NCBI GenBank assembly: GCA_900642245.1 | Contig: CAAAJI010000380.1 | Span: forward strand, 1-40,827 | Direction: 5' to 3' | Length of the DNA stretch: 40,827 bases | Source: Fragilaria radians | Lineage: Eukaryota; Bacillariophyta; Fragilariophyceae; Fragilariales; Fragilariaceae | Shown: positions 10,133-21,091 of the stretch, one piece after another | How the letters are laid out: every line of letters begins with the position of its first letter | Position numbering within the stretch: the stretch's first letter is position 1 | Made by a program: the position numbers and the translations under genes | The notes under the pieces: generated by a model | Told to the model about the DNA's origin: nothing | Seen by the model: the letters and a program-made list of their open reading frames with translations, nothing else | The model's database searches: none

Positions 10133-11131
10133 ATGAACGACGACGAAAAGACTCGTATCCTTTCCGACCTATCCAAATATCTAAGTCATGGTATTGGCCT
10201 AGAGGATACGTCGGCTGTTGCCATGCCTGTTGCTGCCATGAATGCATTGTTGGGTGTCGTCGAACGTACGACGAGTCATACCATGATGGGTCTACAAAAT
10301 GAACTTAAGGAAGCCTCTCGAATTATGTTGGAATGGAATACAAGGGATGGTAGTCGTTCGAACATATCGCTTCAGAGTGGTTGTGATTTATTCTTACGGT
10401 ATAGTACACGTACATTCTTAGAATTGGATGACTTTGATGCCTGTCGGACTGCCATACTCGAACGTGGTCAACGATTTACGGGAATATCCATGGCAGCACG
10501 TGATCGAATTGCATCTGTCGGACAACCCTTTATTGGTGAGGGACAAATCGTCCTAACACATGGGTGGTCACGTGTCGTGGCAGCTCTCCGAAGGAGAGCT
10601 GCCACCAAGACACATTTTTCTATTTATATATTGGAGGGACGTCCGGATGCTGCCGGGGCTAGAGCTGCTGCATGGTATTCGCAAAAGACTGGCATACCGA
10701 CGAAAATTGTTTTGGATGCGGCTGTGGGGTATGTTATGGATAAGGTTGATTTAGTACTCATCGGTGCGGAGGGTGTCGTGGAGAATGGGGGGATTGTCAA
10801 TAAGTTAGGGACCTATGCATTAGCACTCTGTGCAAGATCTCATGACAAACCTGTCTACGTTGCGGCGGAATCTTACAAATTTGCAAGACTTTATCCACTT
10901 AGTCAACAAGACCTTCCATCGAATAATAATACGAATACTCGTAATAAGACTGTTTCCTTGACCTTTGTGGATGATATTCAAGATGAAAAAGTGGACGTTC
11001 CACCCTCTGTGGAAGTGGATTACCCATTATGGGATTATACACCCCCCAAGTATATCACACTTCTCTTTACGGACTTGGGAGTTTTGACTCCCAGTGCCGT
11101 ATCCGATGAATTGATTCGTCTCTATCAGTAA
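10133..11131 (+). CDS. Translation initiation factor eIF2B subunit alpha (332 aa)
   Basis: Alpha subunit of eIF2B, the decameric exchange factor that reloads eIF2 with GTP in the cytosol and is inhibited by phosphorylated eIF2. The frame is open further upstream only from a TTG, so the ATG at 10133 (MNDDEKTRIL) is used. Residues 1-110 are the helical N-terminal domain. From about 115 follows the Rossmann-like domain shared with ribose-1,5-bisphosphate isomerases. The family signature is clear: a GAEGVVENGGIVNKLGTYAL stretch (211-230), then PVYVAAESYKFARLYPLSQQD (from 240), matching the human and yeast alpha subunits nearly residue by residue. The length is slightly above the usual 305 aa, with a small Asn/Thr insert at 263-272. 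The stop lies 82 bases from the end of the convergent gene. A long perfect hairpin lies inside the coding sequence at 10577-10605. Confidence 0.95.
   Translation: MNDDEKTRILSDLSKYLSHGIGLEDTSAVAMPVAAMNALLGVVERTTSHTMMGLQNELKEASRIMLEWNTRDGSRSNISLQSGCDLFLRYSTRTFLELDDFDACRTAILERGQRFTGISMAARDRIASVGQPFIGEGQIVLTHGWSRVVAALRRRAATKTHFSIYILEGRPDAAGARAAAWYSQKTGIPTKIVLDAAVGYVMDKVDLVLIGAEGVVENGGIVNKLGTYALALCARSHDKPVYVAAESYKFARLYPLSQQDLPSNNNTNTRNKTVSLTFVDDIQDEKVDVPPSVEVDYPLWDYTPPKYITLLFTDLGVLTPSAVSDELIRLYQ
10577..10605. repeat. Perfect 13-bp hairpin inside the eIF2B alpha coding sequence
   Basis: GTGGCAGCTCTCC (10577-10589) is followed by the loop GAA and its exact reverse complement (10593-10605). An outer GTGTC (10572-10576) pairs with GACAC (10609-10613) across a three-base bulge, giving an 18-bp stem. 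It encodes VAALRRRAA in the Rossmann-like domain. Confidence 0.9.
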
Positions 11132-11213
11132 CCAAACAGTAATTACGTTACTACTATAACTAAAGTATGCTTCAAATACGACAAATTATGATGTTACGAA
11201 ACATTAACAACTT

Positions 11214-12041
11214 TTACGCAAATACTTGTGTCGTCGTATTCCTAGATTGCCATGAGTCCTCCACAACGATAATTTCGACATGTGACCCCGTCACATTCTT
11301 CCCTTCTTCCTCCAATGAGGTCGTTTCATTGTCCTCATTTCCAACCTTGACTTCTTCAATCTTCTCCATGGAGGAATATATATCTCGTTGGACTTGTAAA
11401 AACAAATCCAAGACATGATTAGCCTCAAAGTAGCCAAGACTAAAGTTTGATAGGGAGAGGAATATAGATGATATCGTCGTATCTTCCTTGGGTGTATTCT
11501 TGGTCCTGTCGACAAATTCATCCATTTGAATGTAGGTATCATTCTTCATGACTCGATTACTTCGTAATTGTCGAGAATCATCATTTATACCAAATTCCAC
11601 CAAAAAGGCTCCAATCCATGTTAGTATGGCAAGTCCCAATAGTGTCGTAACAAACGATGATGATGATGATGTCGACGACGATGACGATGATGAAAAGGAG
11701 AAGAATTTCCGAAACGATCTTCGAGATAATCGTTTGGTCTGTACATGACAATTTATATCATCCTTGTTGTTATGATTACCAACAATATGGTCATTACTTC
11801 GTACCAAATCAATGTTAGGAACCGATGATGAGGTAATATAAGCAGTCGTCAAGGAGGAGGATGACGATGACGATGATATCGATCGTAATGATGATAACGA
11901 TGGTGATGTAATATATGAACCATCTAGAAATATTCGATTCCTTGGAATTAGCTTTTGATCATGAGGAGTTGCAGTAACAAAAGATTCCACAATAACTTGT
12001 TGTTGTTGTGACTTTTCTAGGTGTTGTTCCAAATCTTCCAT
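11214..12041 (-). CDS. Ser-rich single-pass membrane protein, unidentified (275 aa)
   Basis: The first ATG of the frame is at 12041; the frame stays open upstream to a stop at 12276-12278 but has no ATG there, so a 5' exon may exist. Two low-complexity Ser runs (around residues 55-63 and 115-128) flank Arg/Lys-rich segments. One membrane segment follows at about 131-152 (TTLLGLAILTWIGAFLVEFG). The part after it (153-275) is hydrophilic with Glu-rich coiled-coil character and N-glycosylation sequons (NDT, NFS, NET, NVT, NTT). That suggests a short-tailed type II protein with a lumenal or outer C-terminus. No family is recognised. The Ser runs come from trinucleotide repeats at about 11655-11695 and 11855-11890. 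It converges with eIF2B alpha, 82 bases away. Confidence 0.6.
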   Translation of the reverse strand: MEDLEQHLEKSQQQQVIVESFVTATPHDQKLIPRNRIFLDGSYITSPSLSSLRSISSSSSSSSLTTAYITSSSVPNIDLVRSNDHIVGNHNNKDDINCHVQTKRLSRRSFRKFFSFSSSSSSSTSSSSSFVTTLLGLAILTWIGAFLVEFGINDDSRQLRSNRVMKNDTYIQMDEFVDRTKNTPKEDTTISSIFLSLSNFSLGYFEANHVLDLFLQVQRDIYSSMEKIEEVKVGNEDNETTSLEEEGKNVTGSHVEIIVVEDSWQSRNTTTQVFA

Positions 12042-12710
12042 CGTACCTTTATTGAGAGAGATATCTATACCACTAGAGAAACAACAAGTTTGGGTGTTGA
12101 TCGTCTGTTCCAAAGGTGAAACGTTAGAGAAGGAATGGTAAGATTGTGAGATTTTACCAAACGAAAAATGCTTCTTCGACCTGAATAAGTCACAGTACGT
12201 AACGATTTCGAGACATTGATTTATCCTCCTGTCATTTTCCAAATAGGCACACAGTAAAGTTATATACTTGTGCTTCTATTTCGAAAGCCTAGAAAAGACA
12301 GTGACGATGACAAAAGACCAGTATGTCAGTCATGCAGTACATTGATGTCTCCTAGAATATGCCACTAATCGTAGAGACTTTTCCCCCAGAAACTCCAATT
12401 ATTATTATGGTAAGTCTCTACACTCTACATGAGGAAGAAAAACGTAAATGCTCTTACCCCTAAATAGTTTCGATTCGAGAATGAAAAATCGATTGGGGCA
12501 TCGGCATGCATTTCAGGGTCACGTCATTCGGCCATTGTCATGTCATTTTGGCATATTCATTTTTTCCTCCATACTCGATACTGACAAAGGAGGAGTAGTG
12601 TCTGTTTCCTGATTTACATGTTTCTTTCCATCGTTAGTTGTAGGAATATAAGAAAATACAGAGGGTCCAGTTACTTTGTGCTGATTCAAATAGGCCTTGC
12701 CATTACGGTA

Positions 12711-12743
<33 letters not shown>

Positions 12744-13091
12744 ATGTTTGATACATGTCATGGAAGTGCATGCATATGTTGAGAAAAATCCTTTTCAAAA
12801 AAGGTTGAAGTGTTATGTTGGTAAGACTTTCATTCTCAATGGTTGAAGTGAATCAGCATTGTTGTTACCATGGATATACATCAATTGATCAATCTAGTCA
12901 AAGAGGAATTTGTCTTGAATGTTTGGAATCACAACCCAAAAACAAGAGAGATGTTTTCATACATTGTTCAAAACCAGGACTAGTAATGTACAGTCTGTAC
13001 TATATTAGTGTACAGAGGTAAGAAAATACTCTTAACCTTACTATAATGTATTTAGTAAATGATGCTCAGAAGAGCTGATCAAAAGTACAAA
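12042..13091. other. Intergenic region with AT microsatellite
   Basis: An uninterrupted AT dinucleotide run lies at about 12710-12738. A plus-strand frame at 12815-13021 has scattered Cys and His (CCYHGY, GICLECLES) but no clear domain. No gene is supported. Confidence 0.4.
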
Positions 13092-13263
13092 CAAGATAAT
13101 AATAATATTATCTTGAGTAAGAAAAAAGAGATGATTTTTAATCATCATTCATAAACACTTTGATGTTATCAAAGTTATATTAATATATTATTGATATCTC
13201 TATCCCAAGTATGGGATAAGAGAAAATAGCACTTATGTCAGTGGATCAGATTGAACCTGATCC
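13092..13263. repeat. Run of five stem-loops plus a palindrome
   Basis: Consecutive perfect inverted repeats: CAAGATAAT/ATTATCTTG (13092-13115, 9 bp), GATGATT/AATCATC (13130-13146, 7 bp), ACTTTGAT/ATCAAAGT (13157-13175, 8 bp), TAATATATTA (13181-13190), TATCCC/GGGATA (13201-13218, 6 bp) and GGATCAG/CTGATCC (13243-13263, 7 bp). Loops are 3-7 bases. No protein-coding frame explains them. Confidence 0.75.
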
Positions 13264-13599
13264 AGTTCGGTGTTTTTTACATATGGAAGTCTACGCTAGT
13301 ATTGTTTCTACATACAGCATTATTTTGGAACGATAAAATAGATCATAATTTTTACACCTCTAAAATTCGTACGTAAATGTGCATATCCACCTGGGATAGG
13401 GCACAGTCAACTCCAAGTATCTAATATTTTACAAGGGATGATAAAGAGATTCCATGACTCAACAACATCTACTATGATGAATACGAATGATGAACAAGAC
13501 ATGACATTATATATTATATGTATATGGATATTTCAAATGAAAATTTTGATTTGCAGAAAAGTTAAGTTTCTGAGAACTAGACAAGATGTCTGGACGGAA
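13264..13599. other. Non-coding stretch before a copia remnant
   Basis: AT-rich sequence with no recognised coding or RNA feature. It may include decayed 5' parts of the copia fragment that follows. Confidence 0.35.
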
Positions 13600-14113
13600 A
13601 GATGAATAAGCGTGCACGAGCGCATACAAGAGGGCACTCAACAAAATATGTGCCATGTCAAATATCTTATGAAACAATTATAAGAAACTGGATGTCTTAA
13701 GGGGGGAAAGCCGATTCCATATTTAGCACTGAGGCTGAGTAGGCTGCTATATCTGAAGCAGTTGAAGGGATCAGATTCATCCATTAGTTTTTGGTAAGTC
13801 TTGGAATATCTGTGAAACCTCCACTTTTGGTCCGCGTTAACAACATTGGCGCTATTTTTATAGAGAAAAATGCGTATTCCGCCGTGTTGACTAGACATTT
13901 CAATACAAGATCCCACTTTATTCTTGACCATGCCAAAGTTGACTTTGTGGAGATTATCTTTGTCGGTACAGACGGGCCATGATGCTGGTATCCTAGCTTG
14001 AGAATATGAGCAACAAGAATTATGGAAGACAAATGGCTAATTTTATATAAGACTTGATGCATGGCTGGATGGCACAAGATAGGAGGAAAGCAATAGAAGA
14101 TAATACTTATCAT
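13600..14113 (+). mobile_element. Copia RNase H fragment, degenerate
   Basis: The plus strand reads SIFSTEAE, a stop, AAISEAVEGIRFIH, a stop, then FLVSLGISVKPPLLVRVNNIG, IFIEKNAYSAVLTRHFNTR and HFILDHAKVDFVEIIFVGTD. This is the C-terminal RNase H domain of a copia polyprotein: the Ser-Glu-Ala-Glu-Tyr motif, the DN-IGA motif (Asp changed to Asn), the TRH motif and the final strand. In-frame stops show decay. The antisense frames at 13638-14113 are shadows. A possible LTR begins 92 bases downstream. Confidence 0.75.
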
Positions 14114-14205
14114 TGATATGTATTTTAAGTGTCAGCATGACTCACAGGAGAATCTTAAATAGTGAAGAGACTAAGTCAGAGATTGTATTGTTTGAGTGAT
14201 ATCAG

Positions 14206-14739
14206 TGTTGCTTCTAGAAGTAATTAGCCGGCATTAGAAATAGCCTAAATCATTGATTTCTAAGCTTACAATCGTTTACAAAGATGACTATTCAACATCA
14301 AAGCACTCTGTCAGTTGTCAGGAAGTGACTAATATAGTTGTTTCCAGGTCATTAACGTTGTTCTGACATTTAGACATCCTCCTGTTGGGCTGTGATGGAT
14401 ACAGACATTTGTTTTTGTATTTGAACTTGCAAAGGAAAAAAAGTTTTAAAGTGACAAAATCTAGTCTTTTTCATGCCATTAAGTTGGTTCTAGCATTTAA
14501 CATTCGCCACGCATCCCCCAGTTTGGAGCTATAAATCCATTACTCACTCTTTCTCACAGATATGTACATTGCAGTGGGGAGATTTATGTCGTACCGTACT
14601 GGAGCGCAAAGGATCACAAAAGTAAAACGAGGCAGCTAATTTTTTCCCATATTGACATGGACATTTGATTTCCGTTGAGCTTTGATTGATGGCACTATCT
14701 CATTGTTACTATAAGCTTATTCAACAATAAAGAACAACA
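14206..14739 (+). mobile_element. Possible copia 3' LTR
   Basis: The segment starts with TGTTG and ends with CAACA, the inverted ends usual for copia LTRs. It has a TATA-like TATAAA at about 14530 and an AATAAA near 14725, and follows the RNase H remnant at the expected distance. There is no second copy in the window to confirm the borders. Confidence 0.3.
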
Positions 14740-16394
14740 CGCTTGCCCTGCTATATATTAAAATTCGGACAATTTTTCTTTATTTCTTGCTCACGTTGAG
14801 CATCTCTTTTTTCAAATTCACTAGCTTTATGGAATGTCCAAAACCAATAAACTACTCTGGATTTAACGTTACCAATATTCTGAATGCAGATTCGTGAGAT
14901 TTGACTAACTGATTGATTTCATGTCGTATGTCTTAAATGGAACCGATTGAGTATCAATTACTCTTATCTTCATCAATACCACAACGACAGTCATACCATG
15001 TATTAATTAGAAAAAAAGCGTGTGAATGCATCTACGGGTTAGGGGCAAAAACAATGAAATGACAACGCTTACTGTTTTTTTATTGATTGGTGATTTTCTA
15101 ACCACAAAATAACAATTGATGATGTGCAAACCCTTTCCTGAGAGTAAATGCACTTGAAATCAATTTCTTTATTTTCCAAGCGCAAATTTTGTTGCGTAGC
15201 CCCTTATATAGCATACTTGACATATTGATCATTATTTATTTTGGATTGATTCTATTAAATGGGATACTTAATGTAATTCTTTCAATATGATATTCCAAAT
15301 ATTCAAGAATGATTAACACATATCAAATTTAGTAGCTATTGCTTAGCTAGCTAATTGGGTATTAGTCTTTAACGCATTATTTGTATAAGCCTTAGGACAT
15401 TGAGTGAATATTGTTTAATGAGGTTACTCAGCGTAAATCCTTAATTCCAACTTTTCAAATAAATCCTTGACATAGGAAATTTAGTGTAAATTGTTAGACT
15501 AAAATTAAAAATTTTAGGCTTTAACATTCAAATTTCATGAAAGGACATTCCCCAGTTTGAAATGAGATTATATCCCTTAGATTGTAGCACGGATACGTTG
15601 AAATTCCAAGGTTTGCCTTTTGTCCCCTATTCTCAATGAGTAGGCTGATCACAATGCTTTATTTTGAGTAGACACAGATGAAAAACACGAACTATTTTGC
15701 ATTTTATTTTATATTGAGTCGTGTATCTCATTCATATTTGTAGATGGGATAAAGATGATTCAACGATTTTTATAGTTGTAATAGAATTTGATACATTCAG
15801 TCCCAATGGGAATAGTTAGGGCAACCGTTTCTGCCTCTACTGTGCTCTTTGTTATACTTTTCTGTTTTTTTATGCAACATACACAAGAAATCTATGGTTG
15901 TTTTGCTCGAGTTTGGTGAGTTGGTTTTTCTTGAATTGATTCTATGCATCCTTGAATGTTGAGCAAATGCGTGGGATTTTCTTGACTACATGACGCAACT
16001 TGCTGTGCTTGACATCAAAATATTTGCATTCCACAGTAACTTGATCTAATCATTCTTCTTCCACATTTGTTAGTTTGGCAAATCTATTCTTCTCATCCGT
16101 GGATTTTTGCTACATTGGCTCAAAACATGCTTGAAATCTCTACAATTTTTATCTGCTGTTTATTCATGTGAATTAATTGATTTGAATTGACGGGTATTAC
16201 AATGCCTTGATCCTCATCCCTAACCCCCCTAATGTGATCAAAGTTGAATGAAATTACTTTCACAAATTGCTTTATAATTTCGAGAACTTCAGGATTGATG
16301 TCTTTAAATTAATTTTACTTTGATACACTATTCTGTTGTCAGGACACTCACTTAGGACGATTTTTGCTCCATGGCATTTTGCAATGCTCCTATG
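14740..16394. other. AT-rich intergenic region
   Basis: No open frame or RNA gene is supported over 1.65 kb. The part nearest 16394 is the 3' flank of the bHLH-PAS gene. Confidence 0.45.
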
Positions 16395-17672
16395 TCATTC
16401 TATGAGATGGCCTGGACTCAATGATATACATAAACACTTTGCACTACCGTCATTTCCTTTGACGAGCCCAATACTAAAGGTAGAATGCTGAACCTTGATG
16501 CCTCCCTGAAGAATTATACTAGAAGAGTTGTGTTGTGCTGCACAATCACGTCTTTTAGCTCGACAAGCCTCGGTAATCATTCCGTACAATTGATCGTATG
16601 CCGTCTGAAGGTCAGCCTTCGCTAGCAAATGAAATACTGTCATTCCCAACAGCTCCTGCTTGCTACATCTGCATATGTTACAGAAGCAATCGTTGCAATC
16701 AAGAATCATCCCTCCAAAGGATGATATAGCCTTGATTCAAAAATTGATGTAAGCATGAAAGAAAGTGGGAAATTAATCAATGATTAGAATGCGTATTCAC
16801 TGTAACTTACAATTCCTACCGAACAGGCTTCAAATACGAAACGATAGTCTCTCTCATCAATGTGCATTTTTTCAGGAGCACGGAATGTTTCGCCGTACGT
16901 ATCTGTTTGTTGCATATGAGAACTAGGATAAAAGTCTCTTCCAGACTGAGAAGCATATTGGAGCAAGAGATTTGGTTTTGTTAATTGCAAGGGAAATCCT
17001 ATATCATGTTCACATCCTCCCGTCCTCAAGATATGTGATTGCGACATTATGAGATGTTGTCTTTCCATCTGTGACGCATGCTGCTGTCTTTGTAAGTGCT
17101 TAATATAATTGGCAGTTTTATCTAGAATTGTAGATTTGCTTTCTCTGGAATCGTCTGTAAAGCCCCCCAAAGCTAACAACGTTCGAAGCTCTAGGATTTG
17201 CTGATTAATATGACAAGATCTCTCCTTCTCACGTGCATTTCGAAATTTACGTCTACTATCATAGTCCCATGATAGTGGATCATTATCCTTTTGTTTCTTC
17301 ATTATATTTTGAGTTGATTCTATATCGTTGTCGTGTGTCGATGGAGATATTTTGTTCACATGTATCACCGAACCATTTAGTTTTTCTTCATTAGATCATT
17401 AGACAATGTTAGTTGGTCTATTTATTTTCTGATACTAGGGGTTGTGAATATTATATCTCTATTTACACTGCTTCTAGTTGCTTGACAAATATCGACGTAC
17501 CCTTTGAATCTATTGGTTTCGACATGCTACTTGCTGCGTTATCAATATCCATGATGTATGTAGGGATGTCACAAGCCCTTTTCTTTTTGGATAATTGACG
17601 ATTCGTTTCTGGACATGCTTTATGCTTATACCGACTATTGGTGCCTCCTTCTTGGCTTGTTTCGTCACTCAT
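16395..17672 (-). CDS. bHLH-PAS transcription factor, RITMO1-like (about 360 aa, three exons)
   Basis: Proposed exons: 17672-17501, 17385-16811 and 16730-16395. The last intron (16810-16731) has a GTAAGT donor and an AAG acceptor, and joining restores the PAS domain in phase. The first intron (17500-17386, GTACGT donor) is less sure; without it the first ATG would be 17302. In the 360-residue model, residues 1-57 are disordered with a KKKR nuclear signal. Residues 101-160 are a basic helix-loop-helix (RKFRNAREKERSCHINQQI, later KSTILDKTANYIKHLQ). Residues 239-355 are a PAS domain (FVFEACSVGI, GGMILDCNDCFC, ELLGMTVFHLL). Diatom bHLH-PAS proteins such as RITMO1 set diel rhythm. Animal-type bHLH-PAS proteins carry two PAS domains; only one is visible here. 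It would act in the nucleus, probably as a dimer. Confidence 0.75.
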
Positions 17673-18049
17673 GCTTTTCAATCTTTGGATATGTTCGTAG
17701 CAAGGCTGAATGAACTTTTGAATGGAGACAAGAATTTATTCGATGGGATGATGTCATTTCTGCTTTTTTTTAAGTTTTGCGTTTAGATAAAGTTAGCTGG
17801 TTTCAATCCACCCATTGGATGCCGTTTATGATTTACTGACGCAACTTTAGATACTAAAAATTGCAGATTAAGTTACGTCATCCAGAAAACGAGCAATCAT
17901 TGGTACGACTAGACTATACAGGGATACATTAGTTTAAAATTTATCAGGAATGCGTATGATGTTTACAGATGTTTCACTTGGAAAAACTAAGCATATTATT
18001 CATTTCTAGAGAAATTCTCTGGTTGAGTGAGATTTATTGAGAGTGGAAC
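17673..18049. other. Upstream region of the bHLH-PAS gene
   Basis: Presumed promoter side of the minus-strand bHLH-PAS gene, followed by the left edge of a copia remnant. No separate gene is seen; plus-strand frames at 17413-17786 are antisense to or overlap the first exon. Confidence 0.4.
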
Positions 18050-19370
18050 CAAAAGTATGAAGGTAATGCAATCAACAAACAAAGCAGCAATGTGGATGAT
18101 GATGAGCCTATAGAAAAGACAGGGAAGACTCAAAAGTGTCCGTCAAGACTAAATGGAAGATTCCAAAGACTAAGCTGATCAAGAAATCTGAAGGAGGAGC
18201 AAGGACGCTTCAATGCTGATGCCTCGAGAAATGTGGACGCGTCAAAATCAGGAAGGAACATGATCCTAGACCAAATACACATGGCATTTTTGATGCTTGA
18301 AAGTCCAAAAGAGCCAATAAGCTTGGATAATGCCTTTAAATATCCTGGTCTTGACTCAAGAGCTAAGTGGAGAGATGCCATTCACAAGCAATTTAAAGAG
18401 ATGATTTCTTGTACAGTTTGGAAGAAAATTGATAAATCAGAGATGATTATTGATTGTTGATGAGTCAAGAACAAGTGGGTTCTACAATCAATTAAAAATG
18501 TGTTCTTATGCCCAATTAGGGACCTGCCAGTATAGCCAAGTCCCAGGGACCAACTTCAGCAGCAGACTAGCTGTGAAGGATGTGACAAGTTGCCGTTTTA
18601 TATGGAGATTGCAGGACAAAAATCTTCATAGATATCCATCAAAATATGAGTACAGATAAAGAAGACACTTTGCCTCTAAAGAAAACAATGAATGGTCTAC
18701 TTCAGAATCAAAGGCAGTTTTGTCACAACGTTGAAGCACTCTATAGTTATGGCTTCAAAGGAAGTGAGAAAGATTCCTGTTTATGGACAAAGCATAGTTC
18801 CTTTGGAATGGCAATGCTAGCCATCTAAGTCAACAATTATCTCAGTATTGGTACTGATAAAGCATTCAAGGAGATGATTCGTTTGTTGAAAAGGCTGGAT
18901 TTTGGATATCAAGGTTCAGGTAATTTCTCCAATTATCTGAGTGACAAAGAATTTGGCTTGGATCATGTAAGTTAACCTTACTGAGAAGTTAAAGAAGACT
19001 TCTTGTGCTAAAGTTGGTGGTATGCAATACTACAATACCCCTGGAACGCCTCATTTTAAATTTATGATCGCAACAAATGAAATTAAAGTTTTCAAGAGGA
19101 GTGTGCAATCAAGATACAGATCAGGTGTTGGAATATTGTTCAATTAAATTGGCTACCAGGCATTGGAAATGATGTGAATGAGCTGTAAAGGGCATGGATG
19201 GTGCAACTCCAACATCGTGAAAAGCATTATGAAGAGTTATCAAGTTTTTCTGTTAAAGGTACATCCAAAGAATGCAGCAAAAATTGGATTCTTGTGGTGG
19301 AGTGATTTTGATTGGACTGGAGACCAGAGAATTGTATAAACATTACTAGGTGCATCATCTACTTGTTAGT
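18050..19370 (+). mobile_element. Copia reverse transcriptase fragment, degenerate
   Basis: From left to right on the plus strand: an entry to the reverse transcriptase domain (EPISLDNAFKYPGLDSRAKW, RDAIHKQFKEMISCTVWKK), a Y-S-Q-V-P-G stretch with T-N-F, then DKEDTLPLKKTMNGLLQNQRQ, YGFKGSEKDSCLW, an expected YVDD site degraded to VNNYLSIGTDKAFKEMI, and finally a thumb/connection region (YYNTPGTPHFKF, SVQSRYRSGVGI). The order fits copia RT. The catalytic DD is lost (NN), and stops break the frame throughout, so it is dead. Its 3' RNase H part is not clearly seen. Confidence 0.8.
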
Positions 19371-21091
19371 ATCACCAATCTATTGTAGCGAGAAAGATGT
19401 GACGTTGTTGAGTAGTTTAGCCAAATATGTGCCAACGTAAGAAACACCTTTAATTAGAAATAGCCGAATAGCACGGAGGAATCGCTTAAGTTTTTTTCTC
19501 TTTTGTTCTTTCATTGGGCTTTCCTCAGTAATTAAGCTCTAGTATACTGTGTAAATATCATTAGTCATAGGAGTCTAACAAGCAATTGCTGGTCTCTGAT
19601 TTTTCTGCAACAAAAATTTGAAACGTTCACTTATGAATCAATCCTGCTATTATATTGACATTCACAATTAGTTCTCTTTATCGTATACAATTTTTATTGT
19701 CACCTAGTGCAGTTCAGTTATTTACTTTCTTAATCCGAGCCAGCTGCCTATTCTCAAAGATCTAGATAAAATTCATACAAACTTCCCACTCGCGTCTAGC
19801 TGATTTCAATTGAAGCATCATATTTTTTTAGTCTGCTCAGCTTAAATTATTTTCTCGGATATCAATTTGCTCCCAACTCTTCAGAAAGTGATTGTTGCAT
19901 CACCTAGATGTAGCGTGCAAACGTTGATAGATTGACCATTAAATGCATCAAAGTTCTTGTGCATCGAATTTTCGAATTAATCCTGATACTTGATAGATTC
20001 TTGATAGAAAAATTGATTCTTAATATTCAAAGGCTCAGTTAAAGGTCATAAAAGGATTACTTCTTATTACAACATGAAACGTCCACTCTTCCTCAACTTC
20101 TTTGGTCCATTTTATACCCACAACGATTGATTGTTCGTGGATTACTGCTTCAATACAGGATTTACATCCCAAGAATTTAAACTCGAGCGTATTTAACTAG
20201 TGCAGCATACTTTACAAATCCTTTCAGCTAAACTGATTCAATATACTGGAATTTCCATTTGACTTTTGGAAAGAATGATTTCCTCTTTTAATATGATTCA
20301 TCCTTCTCCAAAACCAATTCTAATTGCTAAGCCCACTTGGTGTGACGAATACCCTGTATTCACAAAAAAAGGATTGGATTTTCCTGTACCCTTCATCTTG
20401 ATGTACATCATTTTGATATTGTGTGCTTGTCTCCATCTTGCTAAGGAATTCTCACTTTTAAATCACCTCATTTATTAAATTAACTTCATTTTTCATCAAG
20501 ACATTTTTTAAAGTTTGTATTTGAAATCTTCTTTCAATTCAACTTCTATAGGGAATTCAAAACTTACATGAAAGCCTTTTAATGTCTCAAATGCATCCTG
20601 GGTTGGGAAGGCTCATGTTTCTTTTTTCAATGACTGAATAAGTGCTTATCCTGTAGTATTGCTTTCCATTTGAATAGGGTTCTACCTTCATTCTCTTGTC
20701 TATTCCATACCTTTCCCTAAGTCATCAACTTGCTTAGTTTCTTCAATTTATTCAAATTTTACAGAAAGGTTGTTCGAGTAAGTCACTTTTTCCTTGTCAA
20801 AATGAAAATGATATTTTTTCTGCGTAAATTCTCGATTGAATGACAGAATGAAATTCCTACATTTTTCTCTTAATTCCTCGTCTAGGTTGATGATCATAAC
20901 CTAAAACAAATAAATTCACATGATGTCAATTTCTCTTACATCTATGATAAAATAAATAAACTTTCCAGTGTGTACGTACAAAATGTTTGGTGAGGTGAAA
21001 AGGTTATTGTATCAAAAATGGCTATGAGATTGTTTGTTTTCTTGAATCTGACATAATTGTGACTTGATAACTGTGTTTTGTCCGAAAAACA
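19371..21091. other. AT-rich intergenic region
   Basis: A TGTTG at 19406 and a TTAGAAATAGCC block near 19455, also present near 14236 inside the possible LTR, hint at an LTR remnant just after the RT fragment. A 67-codon frame from the ATG at 20275 has a hydrophobic segment but no recognisable family. Otherwise nothing is seen. Confidence 0.4.

Noticed and set aside
12543..12761. Minus-strand frame with a Tyr-Ile repeat
   Set aside because: The repeat is the translated AT microsatellite at 12710-12738.
12815..13021. Frame with Cys/His spacing slightly like a small zinc-binding repeat (CCYHGY ... GICLECLES)
   Set aside because: It lacks the regular C-x-x-x-G-C and HG pattern of the diatom repeats it recalls; too weak to name.
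20266..20478. Frame of 70 codons with a hydrophobic stretch
   Set aside because: Opens at TTG; from its ATG (20275) it is short, AT-driven and without a recognisable family.
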